A DNA stretch of 64,000 bases from assembly GCA_022837595.1 (NCBI GenBank), contig JALHFX010000012.1, positions 1-64,000 on the forward strand. Direction: 5' to 3'. A program made the position numbers and the translations under genes. The notes below the pieces were generated by a model, which saw only the letters and a program-made list of their open reading frames with translations, made no database searches and was not told the origin of the DNA. This document shows positions 34,876 through 44,139 of the stretch, piece after piece (positions within the stretch are counted from its first letter, which is position 1; the number at the start of each line of letters is the position of its first letter). This DNA is from Propionibacterium sp. Its GTDB lineage: Bacteria; Actinomycetota; Actinomycetes; Propionibacteriales; Propionibacteriaceae.

Positions 34876-36155
34876 GCAGCAATGACCCAGTCTCTTTTCC
34901 TCCGCCCGAGAATCCCCCGCAGACTCCGGCAACGACTGCCTCTGCAGCGCCCGGTCCACCCGCAAATGACGTGCCGTCGGCTCCCTCCCCCATGGCACAG
35001 CGCGGATCGGCGAACCTGGCTCCTGCCCAAGCTGTGAGCAGGACTATGGCTCCGCCAAGACAGTCGAATTTCAAAGCGCCGTTCGCCAAGGGATTCGGGG
35101 CCGGTCTGGGCCTGAGCATCGGCGCGGGTGCAGTCGCATTGGTCCTGATCATCGTCAGTATCGTGGGCATGGGGTTACTCGGGCGCGCTTTTGGTGGCGT
35201 GATGTCCAGCAGCCAGAGCACGATGACCCATCTGTGGGGCCCGACCACCGCGTCCAATACTCTGCTCGCGCTGAGTATCGAGGGGACGATCGACACCTCC
35301 GGCAGTGCCTCGCTGTATTCCAGCGCCACCTATGGCTACGAGATCGCCGACCAGCTCGACGCTTTGGAGGCCGACGACTATGCGGGGGTGATGCTGCTGA
35401 TGAACACCCCCGGCGGCAGCATCGGCGGCTCGCGTGCTATCGCCGATGCGGTCGTGCGCTACCAGGAACGCACCGGTAAAAAGGTCGTCGCCTATGTCGA
35501 AGCGATCGCGGCATCGGGCGGAGTCTATGCGATGGCTCCGGCCGATCTGATCATCGCTGACTACGGCTCGCTGGTTGGTAGCATCGGCGTGATCATGGGC
35601 CCGCTCACTTATTTCCGCGATGTCACCGGTCTGACCGGGAATATTCTCACCTCGGGCGTGACCACCACTGGTGGTATCACTCAGGAGTACCTGACACAGG
35701 GCACCGGCAAAGACTTCGGAAACCCGTTCCGCGAGATAACCGAGCAGGAACGTGCGAACTACACCCACGGTATCGAGATTGAATACCATGACTTTGTCAA
35801 CTACGTGGCCGAACACCGCGGGCTAACACCTGAGTTCATCATTGATGAGCTGGGCGCCTATATGTTCGATCCCGAGACCGCGATCAAGAACGGGCTCGTT
35901 GACGAGGTGATGGGACGACCGGATGGTTTCATGCGGGCTGCCGAGTTTAGTGAGCTCGATCCGTCCGACACGAAAGTGGTGGCTCCGACCATGCCTAGCG
36001 GTTTGGCGCAGCTACTCGGCGCACAGGCACGGGTTTATGGTCACAATCAGCCGTTGAGCACGACTGATGGGCAGCTGCCCACCAGCTCGATCTGCACCGG
36101 ATCGCCGACGGTGTTGGCGTTCGCCGGAGACTTCACCACGGTCTGCGGCGGGTGA
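34872..36155 (+). CDS. sppA: Signal peptide peptidase SppA, S49 family
   Basis: 427 residues: a proline-rich cytoplasmic tail to about 75, one membrane helix (about 76-100) and an extracellular S49 domain. The serine nucleophile lies in YVEAIAASGGVYAMAPAD; LMNTPGGSIGGS and SLVGSIGVIMG are further hallmarks, and the catalytic lysine probably lies past it (TQGTGKDFGNPFR). It degrades cleaved signal peptides and other membrane peptides. Divergent from the HAD-trmI pair and convergent with metH. A coupled short ORF precedes it. Confidence 0.88.
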   Translation: MSSNDPVSFPPPENPPQTPATTASAAPGPPANDVPSAPSPMAQRGSANLAPAQAVSRTMAPPRQSNFKAPFAKGFGAGLGLSIGAGAVALVLIIVSIVGMGLLGRAFGGVMSSSQSTMTHLWGPTTASNTLLALSIEGTIDTSGSASLYSSATYGYEIADQLDALEADDYAGVMLLMNTPGGSIGGSRAIADAVVRYQERTGKKVVAYVEAIAASGGVYAMAPADLIIADYGSLVGSIGVIMGPLTYFRDVTGLTGNILTSGVTTTGGITQEYLTQGTGKDFGNPFREITEQERANYTHGIEIEYHDFVNYVAEHRGLTPEFIIDELGAYMFDPETAIKNGLVDEVMGRPDGFMRAAEFSELDPSDTKVVAPTMPSGLAQLLGAQARVYGHNQPLSTTDGQLPTSSICTGSPTVLAFAGDFTTVCGG

Positions 36156-36184
36156 CCGGTAGGCAACCGATCCGCACAGCCAAA

Positions 36185-39100
36185 TCAGCGCACCCCGAAG
36201 TATTTCGCCTGCGGGTGATGGACGATCAGCGCATCGGTCGACTGTTCGGGGTGCAGCTGGTACTCCTCCGAAAGCTCGACGCCGATCCGCTCCGGCTCCA
36301 AAAGGCTGCACAGTGGCGCGCGCAGCTCAAGGTCGGGGCAGGCCGGATAGCCGAAGCTATAACGGCTCCCCCGGTACGCTTGGTCGTTGATCTGAGCGGC
36401 GATCTCGCCGTCTTCAGCCGCGAACCCGAGCTCCCGACGCACCCGTTGATGCCACATTTCCGCAAGAGCCTCCGCCAGTTGAACAGAAAGCCCGTGCAGC
36501 TCAAGATACTCGCGGTAGTTGTCTGACTGGAACAGCTGCTGGGTTGCTTGCGAAACCTGGCTACCCATCGTCACCAACTGCAAGGCCAAGGTATCGGGGC
36601 CGAGTTCGGCTGCCTCGTCCGCGTCGCGGAAGAAATCGGCGAGACAGAGTCTTCGGTCGCGCGGCTGGCGTGGGAATGTGAACCGCGCCTTCTCGGTCGA
36701 ATGATCGTCGGGGTCGAGCACCACCAGCTGGTTACCTTGCGAGTAGCAGGGGAAATAGCCGTAGACGACCGCGAACTGTGCTAATCCTTCGGCCTTGATC
36801 ATGTCGAGCAGCGCGCGCAGGCGTGGCCTGCCCTCAGACTCGATGAGTTCGGCGACGGTGGCGCCGTTGCGCGCCGCATGCAGCCCCCAGCGTCCGACGA
36901 AGAGTGCTTTCTCATCAAGGAAGCCGAGCAGATCGTTGAGTTGAATGCCCTTGACAACTCGGGTACCCCAAAAAGGCGGAGTCGGTGCATCGATGCGGCG
37001 ATCCACTTCGGAACGTACCGAATCATCATCCAGTGGTGGCAGATCGTCGGCAGCCCTGCGGGACTTCACCCGTCGTTCACGCACCGGCGGGAGTTCGGCA
37101 CCAGGTTCCCCACGCTTGATGGCCATCATGGTGTCCATCAGATTGAGGCCCTCGAAAGCATCCTTCGCGTAGCGGACGGTACCGTCGTACAGTGCCGCCA
37201 GATCCTGATCGACGAACGGACGAGTCAGCGCCGCTCCGCCGAGGATCACCGGGAACTGCCGGGCAATACCGCGCCCGTTGAGCTCGAGCAGGTTGTCCTT
37301 CATCACCAGGGTCGACTTCACCAGCAGCCCGGACATCCCGATCACGTCGGCGTCGTGCGCCTCGGCGGCCTCGACAATCGCTGAGACCGGCTGCTTGATC
37401 CCTAAGTTGACCACCGTGTAGCCGTTGTTCGAGACGATGATGTCGACGAGGTTCTTACCGATGTCATGTACATCGCCCTTGACCGTGGCCAAGACCAGCG
37501 TCCCCTTACCGGCCCCGGCTTCAGACGACTCCATATGTGGTTCGAGCTGGGCGACCGCCTTTTTCATGGTCTCCGCGCTCTGCAAGACGAATGGCAGCTG
37601 CATCTGGCCCGAACCGAACAGCTCCCCAACGGTCTTCATACCGGCGAGCAGATCATCGTTGATGATGTCGAGCGCAGGTTTGGTCAATAGCGCTTCGTCG
37701 AGATCGGCCTCCAGACCCTTGTCGTTTCCGTCGACGATGCGCCTGGCGAGTCGCTCCGCCAGGGGCAAGGTGGCCAACTCCGCCTCGCGCTGCTCGCGCA
37801 GCGAGGCCGCGGTTACACCCTCGAAGAGGGTGAGGAATTTCGACAGCGGATCGTAATCATCGGTTCGGCGGTCATAGATCAAGTCGAGCGCGGTTTGGTA
37901 CTGCTCCTCGGGGATCCGCTCGGTCGGCATGATCCTCGCAACACTGACGATCGCCGAATCGAGCCCGGCCTTGACGCACTCGTCAAGGAAAACACTGTTC
38001 AAGACCACACGTGCCGCCGGATTCAACCCGAAGCTGACATTCGAGACACCCAGTGTGGTACCGACTCGTGGATGGGCTGCCTTGAGCTGACGGATCGCCT
38101 CGATCGTGGCGAGACCGTCGCGGCGGGTCTCTTCTTGACCGGTCGCGATCGGGAAGGTCAGGCAATCCACGAGGATGTCCCCTTCATCGATACCCCAGTC
38201 CTCGCTCAGCGCGGCAATCAACCGCTCGGCGATCCTCACTTTCCATTCGGTTGTGCGTGCCTGGCCTTGTTCGTCGATGGTTAGCGCGACCACTGCGGCG
38301 CCATGCTCCTTGACCAACGGCATGACCCTTTGGAAACGCGAATCGGGGCCGTCACCGTCCTCGAAGTTGACCGAGTTGATGATCGCCCGGCCCGGCAGAT
38401 GATTCAGCCCGGCCTCGATGACGGCGGGCTCGGTCGAATCGAGCATCACTGGCAGCGTCACAGCACTGGCGAATCTGGACGCAAGCTCCCGCATGTCGTC
38501 GGCACCGTCCCGGCCCACATAGTCGACGCACAGATCCACGATATGGGCGCCCGAGCGTGACTGGTCACGTCCGATCCGGACGCATTCGTCCCACTTGCCT
38601 GCGAGCATCGCTTCGCGGAATGCCTTGGAGCCGTTCGCATTGGTCCGCTCGCCGATCGCCAGATAGCTGGTCTCTTGTTTGAGCGCAACATCGGAGTAGA
38701 GCGAGGCGACCGCGTTGAAGACCTGCGGATCACGTTCTACGACCGGGTGCTGGGTGCCAATCGTCTCGACGAGCTGGCGGATGTGTTCGGGGGTGGTGCC
38801 GCAGCACCCCCCCACCAGCGCTAGACCGCATTCGTCGACGTAGTCGTTCATGGCGCGCGCGAGCTCGGCGGGCTGCAGCGGATAGCGGGCCCCATCGGCG
38901 GTCAGCTCGGGTAGCCCGGCATTGGGCATCGCCGAGATTCCGATGTCGGCATGGCGAGCGAGGTAGCGCAGATGCTCGCCCATCTCGGCAGGTCCGGTGG
39001 CACAGTTCAGGCCGAGCAGATCGATGCCGAGCGGTGCGAGGGTGGCCAGCGCTGCTCCAATCTCACTACCCAACAGCATCGAGCCGGTCGTCTCAACGGT

Positions 39101-39673
39101 GATCGACACGAAGATCGGCAGATCCTCAACTCCGCACGCTGTGCGAGCACGTTTGGCGCCGATTACTGCAGCCTTGGCCTGTTGCAGATCCTGGCAGGTC
39201 TCGATTTGCACGGCGTCGATCCCTGCGCGGATCATCGCCTCCACCTGTGTTTGGTAGGCGTCGCGCAGCGTAGTTGCTTCGATATGGCCCAGGGTGGGCA
39301 GCTTGGTGCCGGGGCCGACACTGCCCAGCACGAAGCGGGGCCGCTGCGCAGTACTGAACTCATCGGCCACCTCGCGAGCGATCCGAGCACCGGCCTCGGC
39401 CAACTCAGCGATCTGATCGACGATGCCGTACTCGTTCAGGGCAGCGTGGTTCGCACCGAAGGTATTCGTCTCGACGCAGTCGCTGCCGGCCGCAAAGTAG
39501 GCGCGGTGGATTTCCGCAACCACATCGGGGCGTGAACGGTTCAATACCTCGTTGCAGCCCTCGTGGCCCTCGAAATCATCGAGTGTCAGATCGAAGCCTT
39601 GCAGCATCGTGCCCATGGCCCCGTCGGCAAGAAGGACGCGGTGGAACAGATGATCACGAATATCAGCAGGCAC
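36185..39673 (-). CDS. metH: Cobalamin-dependent methionine synthase
   Basis: About 1162 residues with the full four-module order. The homocysteine-binding module has LADGAMGTM and zinc ligands in GLNCATGP and VGGCCGTTPEH. The methyltetrahydrofolate module begins YLAIGERTNANGSKAFREA. The B12 module has the DVHDIGKNLV motif whose His binds cobalt, and the C-terminal reactivation module has RYSFGYPACPDLELR. It methylates homocysteine to methionine. The GTG at 39673 is preferred because TATTCT lies 7 nt upstream (leaderless); GTG 39691 is an alternative. No cobalamin riboswitch fits in the 93-nt gap to PAC2. Feeds metK in the same window. Confidence 0.95.
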   Translation of the reverse strand: MPADIRDHLFHRVLLADGAMGTMLQGFDLTLDDFEGHEGCNEVLNRSRPDVVAEIHRAYFAAGSDCVETNTFGANHAALNEYGIVDQIAELAEAGARIAREVADEFSTAQRPRFVLGSVGPGTKLPTLGHIEATTLRDAYQTQVEAMIRAGIDAVQIETCQDLQQAKAAVIGAKRARTACGVEDLPIFVSITVETTGSMLLGSEIGAALATLAPLGIDLLGLNCATGPAEMGEHLRYLARHADIGISAMPNAGLPELTADGARYPLQPAELARAMNDYVDECGLALVGGCCGTTPEHIRQLVETIGTQHPVVERDPQVFNAVASLYSDVALKQETSYLAIGERTNANGSKAFREAMLAGKWDECVRIGRDQSRSGAHIVDLCVDYVGRDGADDMRELASRFASAVTLPVMLDSTEPAVIEAGLNHLPGRAIINSVNFEDGDGPDSRFQRVMPLVKEHGAAVVALTIDEQGQARTTEWKVRIAERLIAALSEDWGIDEGDILVDCLTFPIATGQEETRRDGLATIEAIRQLKAAHPRVGTTLGVSNVSFGLNPAARVVLNSVFLDECVKAGLDSAIVSVARIMPTERIPEEQYQTALDLIYDRRTDDYDPLSKFLTLFEGVTAASLREQREAELATLPLAERLARRIVDGNDKGLEADLDEALLTKPALDIINDDLLAGMKTVGELFGSGQMQLPFVLQSAETMKKAVAQLEPHMESSEAGAGKGTLVLATVKGDVHDIGKNLVDIIVSNNGYTVVNLGIKQPVSAIVEAAEAHDADVIGMSGLLVKSTLVMKDNLLELNGRGIARQFPVILGGAALTRPFVDQDLAALYDGTVRYAKDAFEGLNLMDTMMAIKRGEPGAELPPVRERRVKSRRAADDLPPLDDDSVRSEVDRRIDAPTPPFWGTRVVKGIQLNDLLGFLDEKALFVGRWGLHAARNGATVAELIESEGRPRLRALLDMIKAEGLAQFAVVYGYFPCYSQGNQLVVLDPDDHSTEKARFTFPRQPRDRRLCLADFFRDADEAAELGPDTLALQLVTMGSQVSQATQQLFQSDNYREYLELHGLSVQLAEALAEMWHQRVRRELGFAAEDGEIAAQINDQAYRGSRYSFGYPACPDLELRAPLCSLLEPERIGVELSEEYQLHPEQSTDALIVHHPQAKYFGVR

Positions 39674-39680
39674 GACGCCC

Positions 39681-39686
39681 AGAATA
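39681..39686 (-). promoter_or_regulatory. Candidate -10 element (TATTCT) of metH
   Basis: TATTCT on the minus strand ends 7 nt before the GTG at 39673. It selects that start over GTG 39691. Confidence 0.4.
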
Positions 39687-39754
39687 GCCACGATGGGTTC
39701 GCTTGCCGCCGAGTGACCAGGTTGCTTCGCCCCGAGCGGATAACCGAGCCGGGC

Positions 39755-39760
39755 TAGGGT
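39755..39760 (+). promoter_or_regulatory. Candidate -10 element (TAGGGT) of the PAC2 gene
   Basis: TAGGGT (TANNNT) ends 6 nt before the ATG at 39767; there is no ribosome site, which fits a leaderless mRNA. Confidence 0.35.
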
Positions 39761-39766
39761 GGTGCT

Positions 39767-40633
39767 ATGCCAGGACGCGCACAGCTCACACGCCCGGTGG
39801 CCGTGGTTGCTTTCGAAGGCTGGAACGATGCAGCGGACGCTGCAACAGCAGTCCTCGAACATCTTGCTCGGGTATATCCGACCGAACTCGTCTTCCAACT
39901 CGATTCAGACGACTATTACGACTACCAGATTGTGCGTCCACGAATTGCCGAAACCAACTCGGGGCGCGAACTGGTCTGGCCGTCGGCAACTGTGCGCGTC
40001 GCTCATTTGCCTGGGCGCGATCTTCTGCTCGTCTCCGGTCCCGAACCGAATCTGCACTGGCGGCGGTTCTGTGACGAACTCGTATCGGCATTCCGCAGCC
40101 TTGAGCCAGAGATGGTCGTCACGCTGGGTGCGATGCTCACCGACACTCCGCATTCCCGTCCACTACCGGTAAGTGGGAATACCTCCGACGCCGGCCTGTC
40201 GAAGTCGCTCGGGTTGGAGCCCTCGCACTATGAGGGTCCTGCCGGCATCATCAGCGTGCTCGGCCAGACCTGTCAACGGCTCGGCCTGCGAGAGGTCTCA
40301 CTGTGGGCATCGGTGCCGCACTACGTCGCTGGGCCCCCGAATCCCAAAGCGACCCTGGCACTACTTACCAGGCTCGAGGATTTACTCGATCTGGCGCTGC
40401 AATTGGACGAACTGCCAGAGCTGGCACGTGCCTGGCAGCGCGGGGTCGACGAGCTGGCGTCGGAGGATTCGGAGATCAGCGACTACATCGAATCTCTCGA
40501 GGCACAGCAGGACGAAAGCGGGTTGCCGCAGGCCACCGGAGATTCGATCGCACGCGAGTTCGAACGGTATCTGCGCCGACGCGGCAGCGATGGGCCGGGC
40601 TTCCCGGGCACAGGTGGCCCGGTCATGAGCTGA
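39767..40633 (+). CDS. PAC2-family protein (proteasome-assembly-chaperone-like)
   Basis: 288 residues. The PAC2 core shows VVAFEGWNDAADAATAVLEHL, then YQIVRPRI and VVTLGAMLTDTPHSRPLPVSG, with an acidic helical C-terminus. Bacterial members are found mainly in actinobacteria and have no settled function, though the fold relates to eukaryotic proteasome assembly chaperones and the gene often lies near proteasome genes. Here it is about 10 kb from prcBA and divergent to metH. No ribosome site; a TANNNT box 6 nt upstream suggests a leaderless mRNA. Confidence 0.88.
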   Translation: MPGRAQLTRPVAVVAFEGWNDAADAATAVLEHLARVYPTELVFQLDSDDYYDYQIVRPRIAETNSGRELVWPSATVRVAHLPGRDLLLVSGPEPNLHWRRFCDELVSAFRSLEPEMVVTLGAMLTDTPHSRPLPVSGNTSDAGLSKSLGLEPSHYEGPAGIISVLGQTCQRLGLREVSLWASVPHYVAGPPNPKATLALLTRLEDLLDLALQLDELPELARAWQRGVDELASEDSEISDYIESLEAQQDESGLPQATGDSIAREFERYLRRRGSDGPGFPGTGGPVMS

Positions 40634-40687
40634 GGCTAGCGCTAAGCAGTCCGCGACCATTGGACGGACCAAACCGGCCAAGGAGGC

Positions 40688-40693
40688 TAACCT
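40688..40693 (+). promoter_or_regulatory. Candidate -10 element (TAACCT) of the LssY_C gene
   Basis: TAACCT ends 6 nt before the ATG at 40700. An AGGAGG lies 13 nt before the ATG, too far for a standard ribosome site. Confidence 0.35.
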
Positions 40694-40699
40694 GAAGGC

Positions 40700-41563
40700 A
40701 TGGGTGAGAAGAAGATGGTCTTGAGGAAGATACGCTTCCCTCACCTCCGGCGGCTATCACCGACAGCCATTCTCGACGAGTTCTTCTTCGTCTATGCGGG
40801 GGTCGCAGCAATCTGGCTCGCCTGGCTATTACTCACCGAGAGCTTCCGCCTCAGATGGGCGGGTATGGTCTTTTTCCTGGTCTTCTGGGTCATGCTCGCC
40901 TATTTCACGCTGCCGCGGCTGCACCGAGTCTTCACCGCGATCTACGTGCCCGACTACTTCATCGGACGTACCCGCACCAGCGATGGTCTGCTCGGCGACC
41001 CGGTCAATCTCGCGTTTCGCGGTAGCGCCGAGCAGCTCCATCGAGCGATGCAGCGGGCTGGCTGGACACTGGCCGACCCGATCACCCCGCACTCGGTCCG
41101 TAAGATCATTACCTCGACCATCACGCGGCACAGCTACGATCGAGCACCGGTGAGCCCGCTCTTCCTGTTCGGGGAACAGCAGGAGATGGCCTACCAACAG
41201 GAGATGGCAGGTAACCCTGCCCAACGCCACCACGTGCGGTTCTGGCCGACACCTGACGGTTGGCTCTTGCCGGGTGGCACCCGAGTCGACTGGCTGGCCG
41301 CGGGGACCTTTGATCGTGCAGTCGGGCTCTCCTTGTTCACGCTGCAAGTCACGCACAAGATCGACGCCGATATCGACGTCGAGCGTGACCATGTCGTCGC
41401 TACGGTACTGGCGACGGTGACCTGCCGATCATCAATTTGGGCGGCCACGATGGGAGTTGCGATGGCCATGGAGGTACGCGATGAACAAGACACCCGCCAT
41501 GCGCAGCGCCAGCGAACCTGTGACGGAGCTGTTCGAGTTGCCGGAAACGACTTCCAGCAGTAA
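40700..41563 (+). CDS. LssY_C-domain membrane protein, 3' end frame-disrupted
   Basis: Two membrane helices (about 28-48 and 52-72) precede an LssY_C-type domain (GDPVNLAFRGSAEQLHRAMQRAGW, HHVRFWPTPDGWLLPGGTRVDWLAAGTFDRAVGLSLFTLQVTHKIDADIDVERDHVV is the family-like run, at about 93-232). After residue 232 the protein no longer resembles the family. In the +2 frame from about 41402 the sequence YGTGDGDLPIINLGGHDG looks like the lost family C-terminus and ends in a TGA at 41482-41484 that overlaps the next gene's ATG. I infer a small deletion plus frameshift near 41395-41405, or a sequence error. Function of the family is unclear. Confidence 0.65.
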   Translation: MGEKKMVLRKIRFPHLRRLSPTAILDEFFFVYAGVAAIWLAWLLLTESFRLRWAGMVFFLVFWVMLAYFTLPRLHRVFTAIYVPDYFIGRTRTSDGLLGDPVNLAFRGSAEQLHRAMQRAGWTLADPITPHSVRKIITSTITRHSYDRAPVSPLFLFGEQQEMAYQQEMAGNPAQRHHVRFWPTPDGWLLPGGTRVDWLAAGTFDRAVGLSLFTLQVTHKIDADIDVERDHVVATVLATVTCRSSIWAATMGVAMAMEVRDEQDTRHAQRQRTCDGAVRVAGNDFQQ

Positions 41564-42119
41564 GAAACGTCCAGTAGAACTCGCTCTCGGCACGCTGCTC
41601 GTCGTCCTGCGGGCCATCGGCGGCATCAGCGTCGGTATCGCATTGTCTCGACAATGGCCTCGGGTCAGGGATGAGCTCAATCTCGACGCGGCCGATGCAG
41701 ATCTGCTGTTCAGATTGCTCATCGCTGCTCAAGTGGGGTGGGCGGTGGCGGCATTGATCGTGATTTGGCTGACCTGGCGCGGCAGCAACCGGGCCAGGTT
41801 GCTGGTGATGATGCTGACGTCAATCAGCCTCACGATCGCCGCGGTCAGCCACTTCGTGTCTGGTGGCAAGATCACGCTACACACCACTTTGCTCACGATC
41901 TCGCTCGACATCCTGATTCTGCTGACGCTGTCAGATCGTGATGTCGCGGCCTGGACCCGAGCCCGTACGCGGGGTAGGAGCCACCGAAAGAGCCAACCCT
42001 CCAAACGCGAACGTCAACCCGCCGATCCCGCGTCTCCAGCCGAGACCGCTACAGCTCCTGCGGTGTCAACGGAGCCTAATGATTGCAAGCCGAGATCGCC
42101 AGATCCCGAAGATCGTTGA
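41481..42119 (+). CDS. Hypothetical four-helix membrane protein
   Basis: 212 residues. Four predicted helices lie at about 36-56, 77-97, 105-125 and 129-149, between a cytoplasmic N-terminus and a long basic, then acidic and proline-rich, C-terminal tail. No family recognised. GGAGG lies 6 nt before the ATG at 41481, which fixes the start. The restored frame of the LssY_C gene would overlap this ATG by 4 nt, so the two were probably co-translated. The last 44 bp overlap the end of the convergent rpe gene. Confidence 0.75.
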   Translation: MNKTPAMRSASEPVTELFELPETTSSSKKRPVELALGTLLVVLRAIGGISVGIALSRQWPRVRDELNLDAADADLLFRLLIAAQVGWAVAALIVIWLTWRGSNRARLLVMMLTSISLTIAAVSHFVSGGKITLHTTLLTISLDILILLTLSDRDVAAWTRARTRGRSHRKSQPSKRERQPADPASPAETATAPAVSTEPNDCKPRSPDPEDR

Positions 42120-42741
42120 CCATTTGATCGGGATTCTCGGCCCGGTAGACAGCTGTGCCCGCGACGAAAACGTCGGCGCCGGCCTCGGCCGCCCGCTCGA
42201 TCGTGTCGACCGAGATTCCCCCGTCGACCTGGATCCAGATCTCTTGGCCAGTTCCTTGGACGAGCTCGCGGGTGCGACGGATCTTCGGCAGCACCGAATC
42301 GAGGAAGCTCTGACCGCCGAAACCGGGTTCGACAGTCATCAGCAGCAACATGTCGAATTCGGAGATGATATCGGCATAGGGTTCGATCGGCGTGGCCGGC
42401 TTCAGAGCCATAGATGCCCGAGTGCCGAGCTTCCGCAATTCCCGGGCGAGCCGAATCGGTGCTTTGGCTGCTTCGACGTGGAAAGTCACCGACTCGCACC
42501 CCACTTCCGCGTACTTCGGTGCCCAGGTATCCGCGTTCTCGATCATCAGATGGACGTCGATCGGAATCTTGGTGTGCTTCTTGAGGGACTCAACAACCGG
42601 TAACCCGACTGTCAGGTTCGGGACGAAATGGTTGTCCATCACATCAAAATGGATCATGTCGGAACTTGGGACCCGGGCAACTTCGCCAGCCAGATCTGCT
42701 AGGTCTGCATTCAGGATGCTGGGCGTGATTTTCATGCTCAC
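42076..42741 (-). CDS. rpe: Ribulose-phosphate 3-epimerase
   Basis: 221 residues, TIM barrel. Hallmarks are [55 protein letters not shown] and [11 protein letters not shown], with the metal-binding His and Asp residues in place. It interconverts ribulose 5-phosphate and xylulose 5-phosphate in the pentose phosphate pathway. The GTG at 42741 lies 7 nt after TAGACT (leaderless); the ATG at 42735 with AGGGG upstream is the alternative. Last gene of the minus-strand housekeeping block. Confidence 0.95.
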   Translation of the reverse strand: MSMKITPSILNADLADLAGEVARVPSSDMIHFDVMDNHFVPNLTVGLPVVESLKKHTKIPIDVHLMIENADTWAPKYAEVGCESVTFHVEAAKAPIRLARELRKLGTRASMALKPATPIEPYADIISEFDMLLLMTVEPGFGGQSFLDSVLPKIRRTRELVQGTGQEIWIQVDGGISVDTIERAAEAGADVFVAGTAVYRAENPDQMVNDLRDLAISACNH

Positions 42742-42786
42742 CCCTGTAAGTCTAGCGGAAATGCGCGTTGAAGCCTCAGGATCAGC

Positions 42787-44139
42787 TCACTCGGTACGTC
42801 TGAGCAGAGCGCAAAACATTGCGTCCGTGCCATGCAGATGCGGCCACAGCTGAATGAAGCGTTTGTCCAGACGGCTCGCTGCATGAGGGACGTCGGGTAG
42901 AAGTGCAGGTGCATCAAGCACCTGGATCCCATCTGCGCGCCGAACCACCTCAATTGTCTCTGCCCGATGCGGCGAACAGGTGACATAGGCGATGATCCCG
43001 CCCGGCATCGTGGACGCGATGGCAGTTCCTAGCAGTGCGTGCTGGAGCTTCACCAGTTCGCCGACCTGTGACGGCTCCCTCCGCCAACGTGATTCCGGAC
43101 GTCTGCGCAAGGCTCCCAGGCCCGTGCACGGCACATCGGCCAGTGTGAGTGCCATCGAACCCGGTGCCCAGGCTGGTTCGCGACCGTCGGCAACAATCAC
43201 CTGGTATCTGCCGGGATAGGCGCGAAGCGCTCGTGCCACCAGTTCGGCCCGATGCGCCTGCGGCTCTGCGGCAATCAAGAGACCCGGGCACAGCCCACGC
43301 AGCAGCGCCGACTTGCCTCCCGGACCCGCGCAAAGATCGAGCCATGGCCCCTTCGGACGAGGATGAGCAGCTGTCGCGGCCTGAATCACCAGCTGGCTGC
43401 CTTCGTCTTGTACCCCGGCGCGGCCCTGGCGGATCGCGGGCAGTTCACCGGGATTGCCCGGGCGCTCCACACCCCACAACGACCAGCGTGCCCGTCGGGC
43501 CTTCTCAGTGAGTAGCTCGCTGCGCTTGGCGAGCCCCGGACGAACCACCAGCATGGGCACAGGTGGCTCGTTGTCTGCCTCGAGCAAAGAGATCAACTCA
43601 TCTTGATCACTGTGCAGAGCGTCGGCGAGTGCATCGACGATCCAGGACGGATGGCCGAGGCGCAGCCCCAGTTCGGCACGCGGTGTGAGCTTCTCGGATA
43701 GTTGATCGCACCACTGGTCGAAACTCTTCGCTGTCAGCTTTCGAACGATGGCGTTCACCAAACCGCTCACGCGCTCAGAAATCGCTACGCCGGCCAGGTC
43801 GACGCTCGAGGCCACTGCCGCATGTTGAGGTACCCGCATGCGAAAGAGCTGGTGACAGCCCAGCCGGAGGACATCGACCACCTCTGCTTGTAAACTCGAC
43901 AGTGAACGTCCGGCCGCTGCCGCGATGATGCGGTCGTAACTGCCCTGCATACGGCATGTGCCGTGCACCAGTTCGATGATGAATCCGGCATCGCGAGCAG
44001 AAAAGCCGACGGTCATCTCGGACGTCACCAGGTTGGCGTAGGCTCCGTCGCCGTTGATCGCCCGCATCGCCTCGAATGCAACGAGCCGGGGCTCATCGAT
44101 CCTGCGTCGACGCCGCTGGGAGGGGCGTCGATCAGTCAT
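42787..44139 (-). CDS. rsmB: 16S rRNA m5C967 methyltransferase RsmB
   Basis: 450 residues. An N-terminal NusB-like RNA-binding domain (about 15-150) precedes a SAM-dependent methyltransferase domain with WLDLCAGPGGKSALL, DVPCTGLGALRRRPESRW (first catalytic Cys) and AYVTCSPHRAET (second catalytic Cys). It methylates C967 of 16S rRNA in E. coli numbering. The ATG overlaps the fmt stop by 8 nt. Confidence 0.93.
   Translation of the reverse strand: MTDRRPSQRRRRRIDEPRLVAFEAMRAINGDGAYANLVTSEMTVGFSARDAGFIIELVHGTCRMQGSYDRIIAAAAGRSLSSLQAEVVDVLRLGCHQLFRMRVPQHAAVASSVDLAGVAISERVSGLVNAIVRKLTAKSFDQWCDQLSEKLTPRAELGLRLGHPSWIVDALADALHSDQDELISLLEADNEPPVPMLVVRPGLAKRSELLTEKARRARWSLWGVERPGNPGELPAIRQGRAGVQDEGSQLVIQAATAAHPRPKGPWLDLCAGPGGKSALLRGLCPGLLIAAEPQAHRAELVARALRAYPGRYQVIVADGREPAWAPGSMALTLADVPCTGLGALRRRPESRWRREPSQVGELVKLQHALLGTAIASTMPGGIIAYVTCSPHRAETIEVVRRADGIQVLDAPALLPDVPHAASRLDKRFIQLWPHLHGTDAMFCALLRRTE

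Noticed and set aside
34741..34998. N-terminal extension of the HAD gene
   Set aside because: The sequence is arginine-rich without family similarity and covers the divergent sppA promoter and start.
39692..39766. Cobalamin riboswitch before metH
   Set aside because: The gap to the PAC2 gene is under 100 nt and shows no B12 box-like sequence.
39674..39898. Longer metH reading frame
   Set aside because: It runs across the PAC2 start on the other strand and is not protein-like; MetH homology begins at about 39670.
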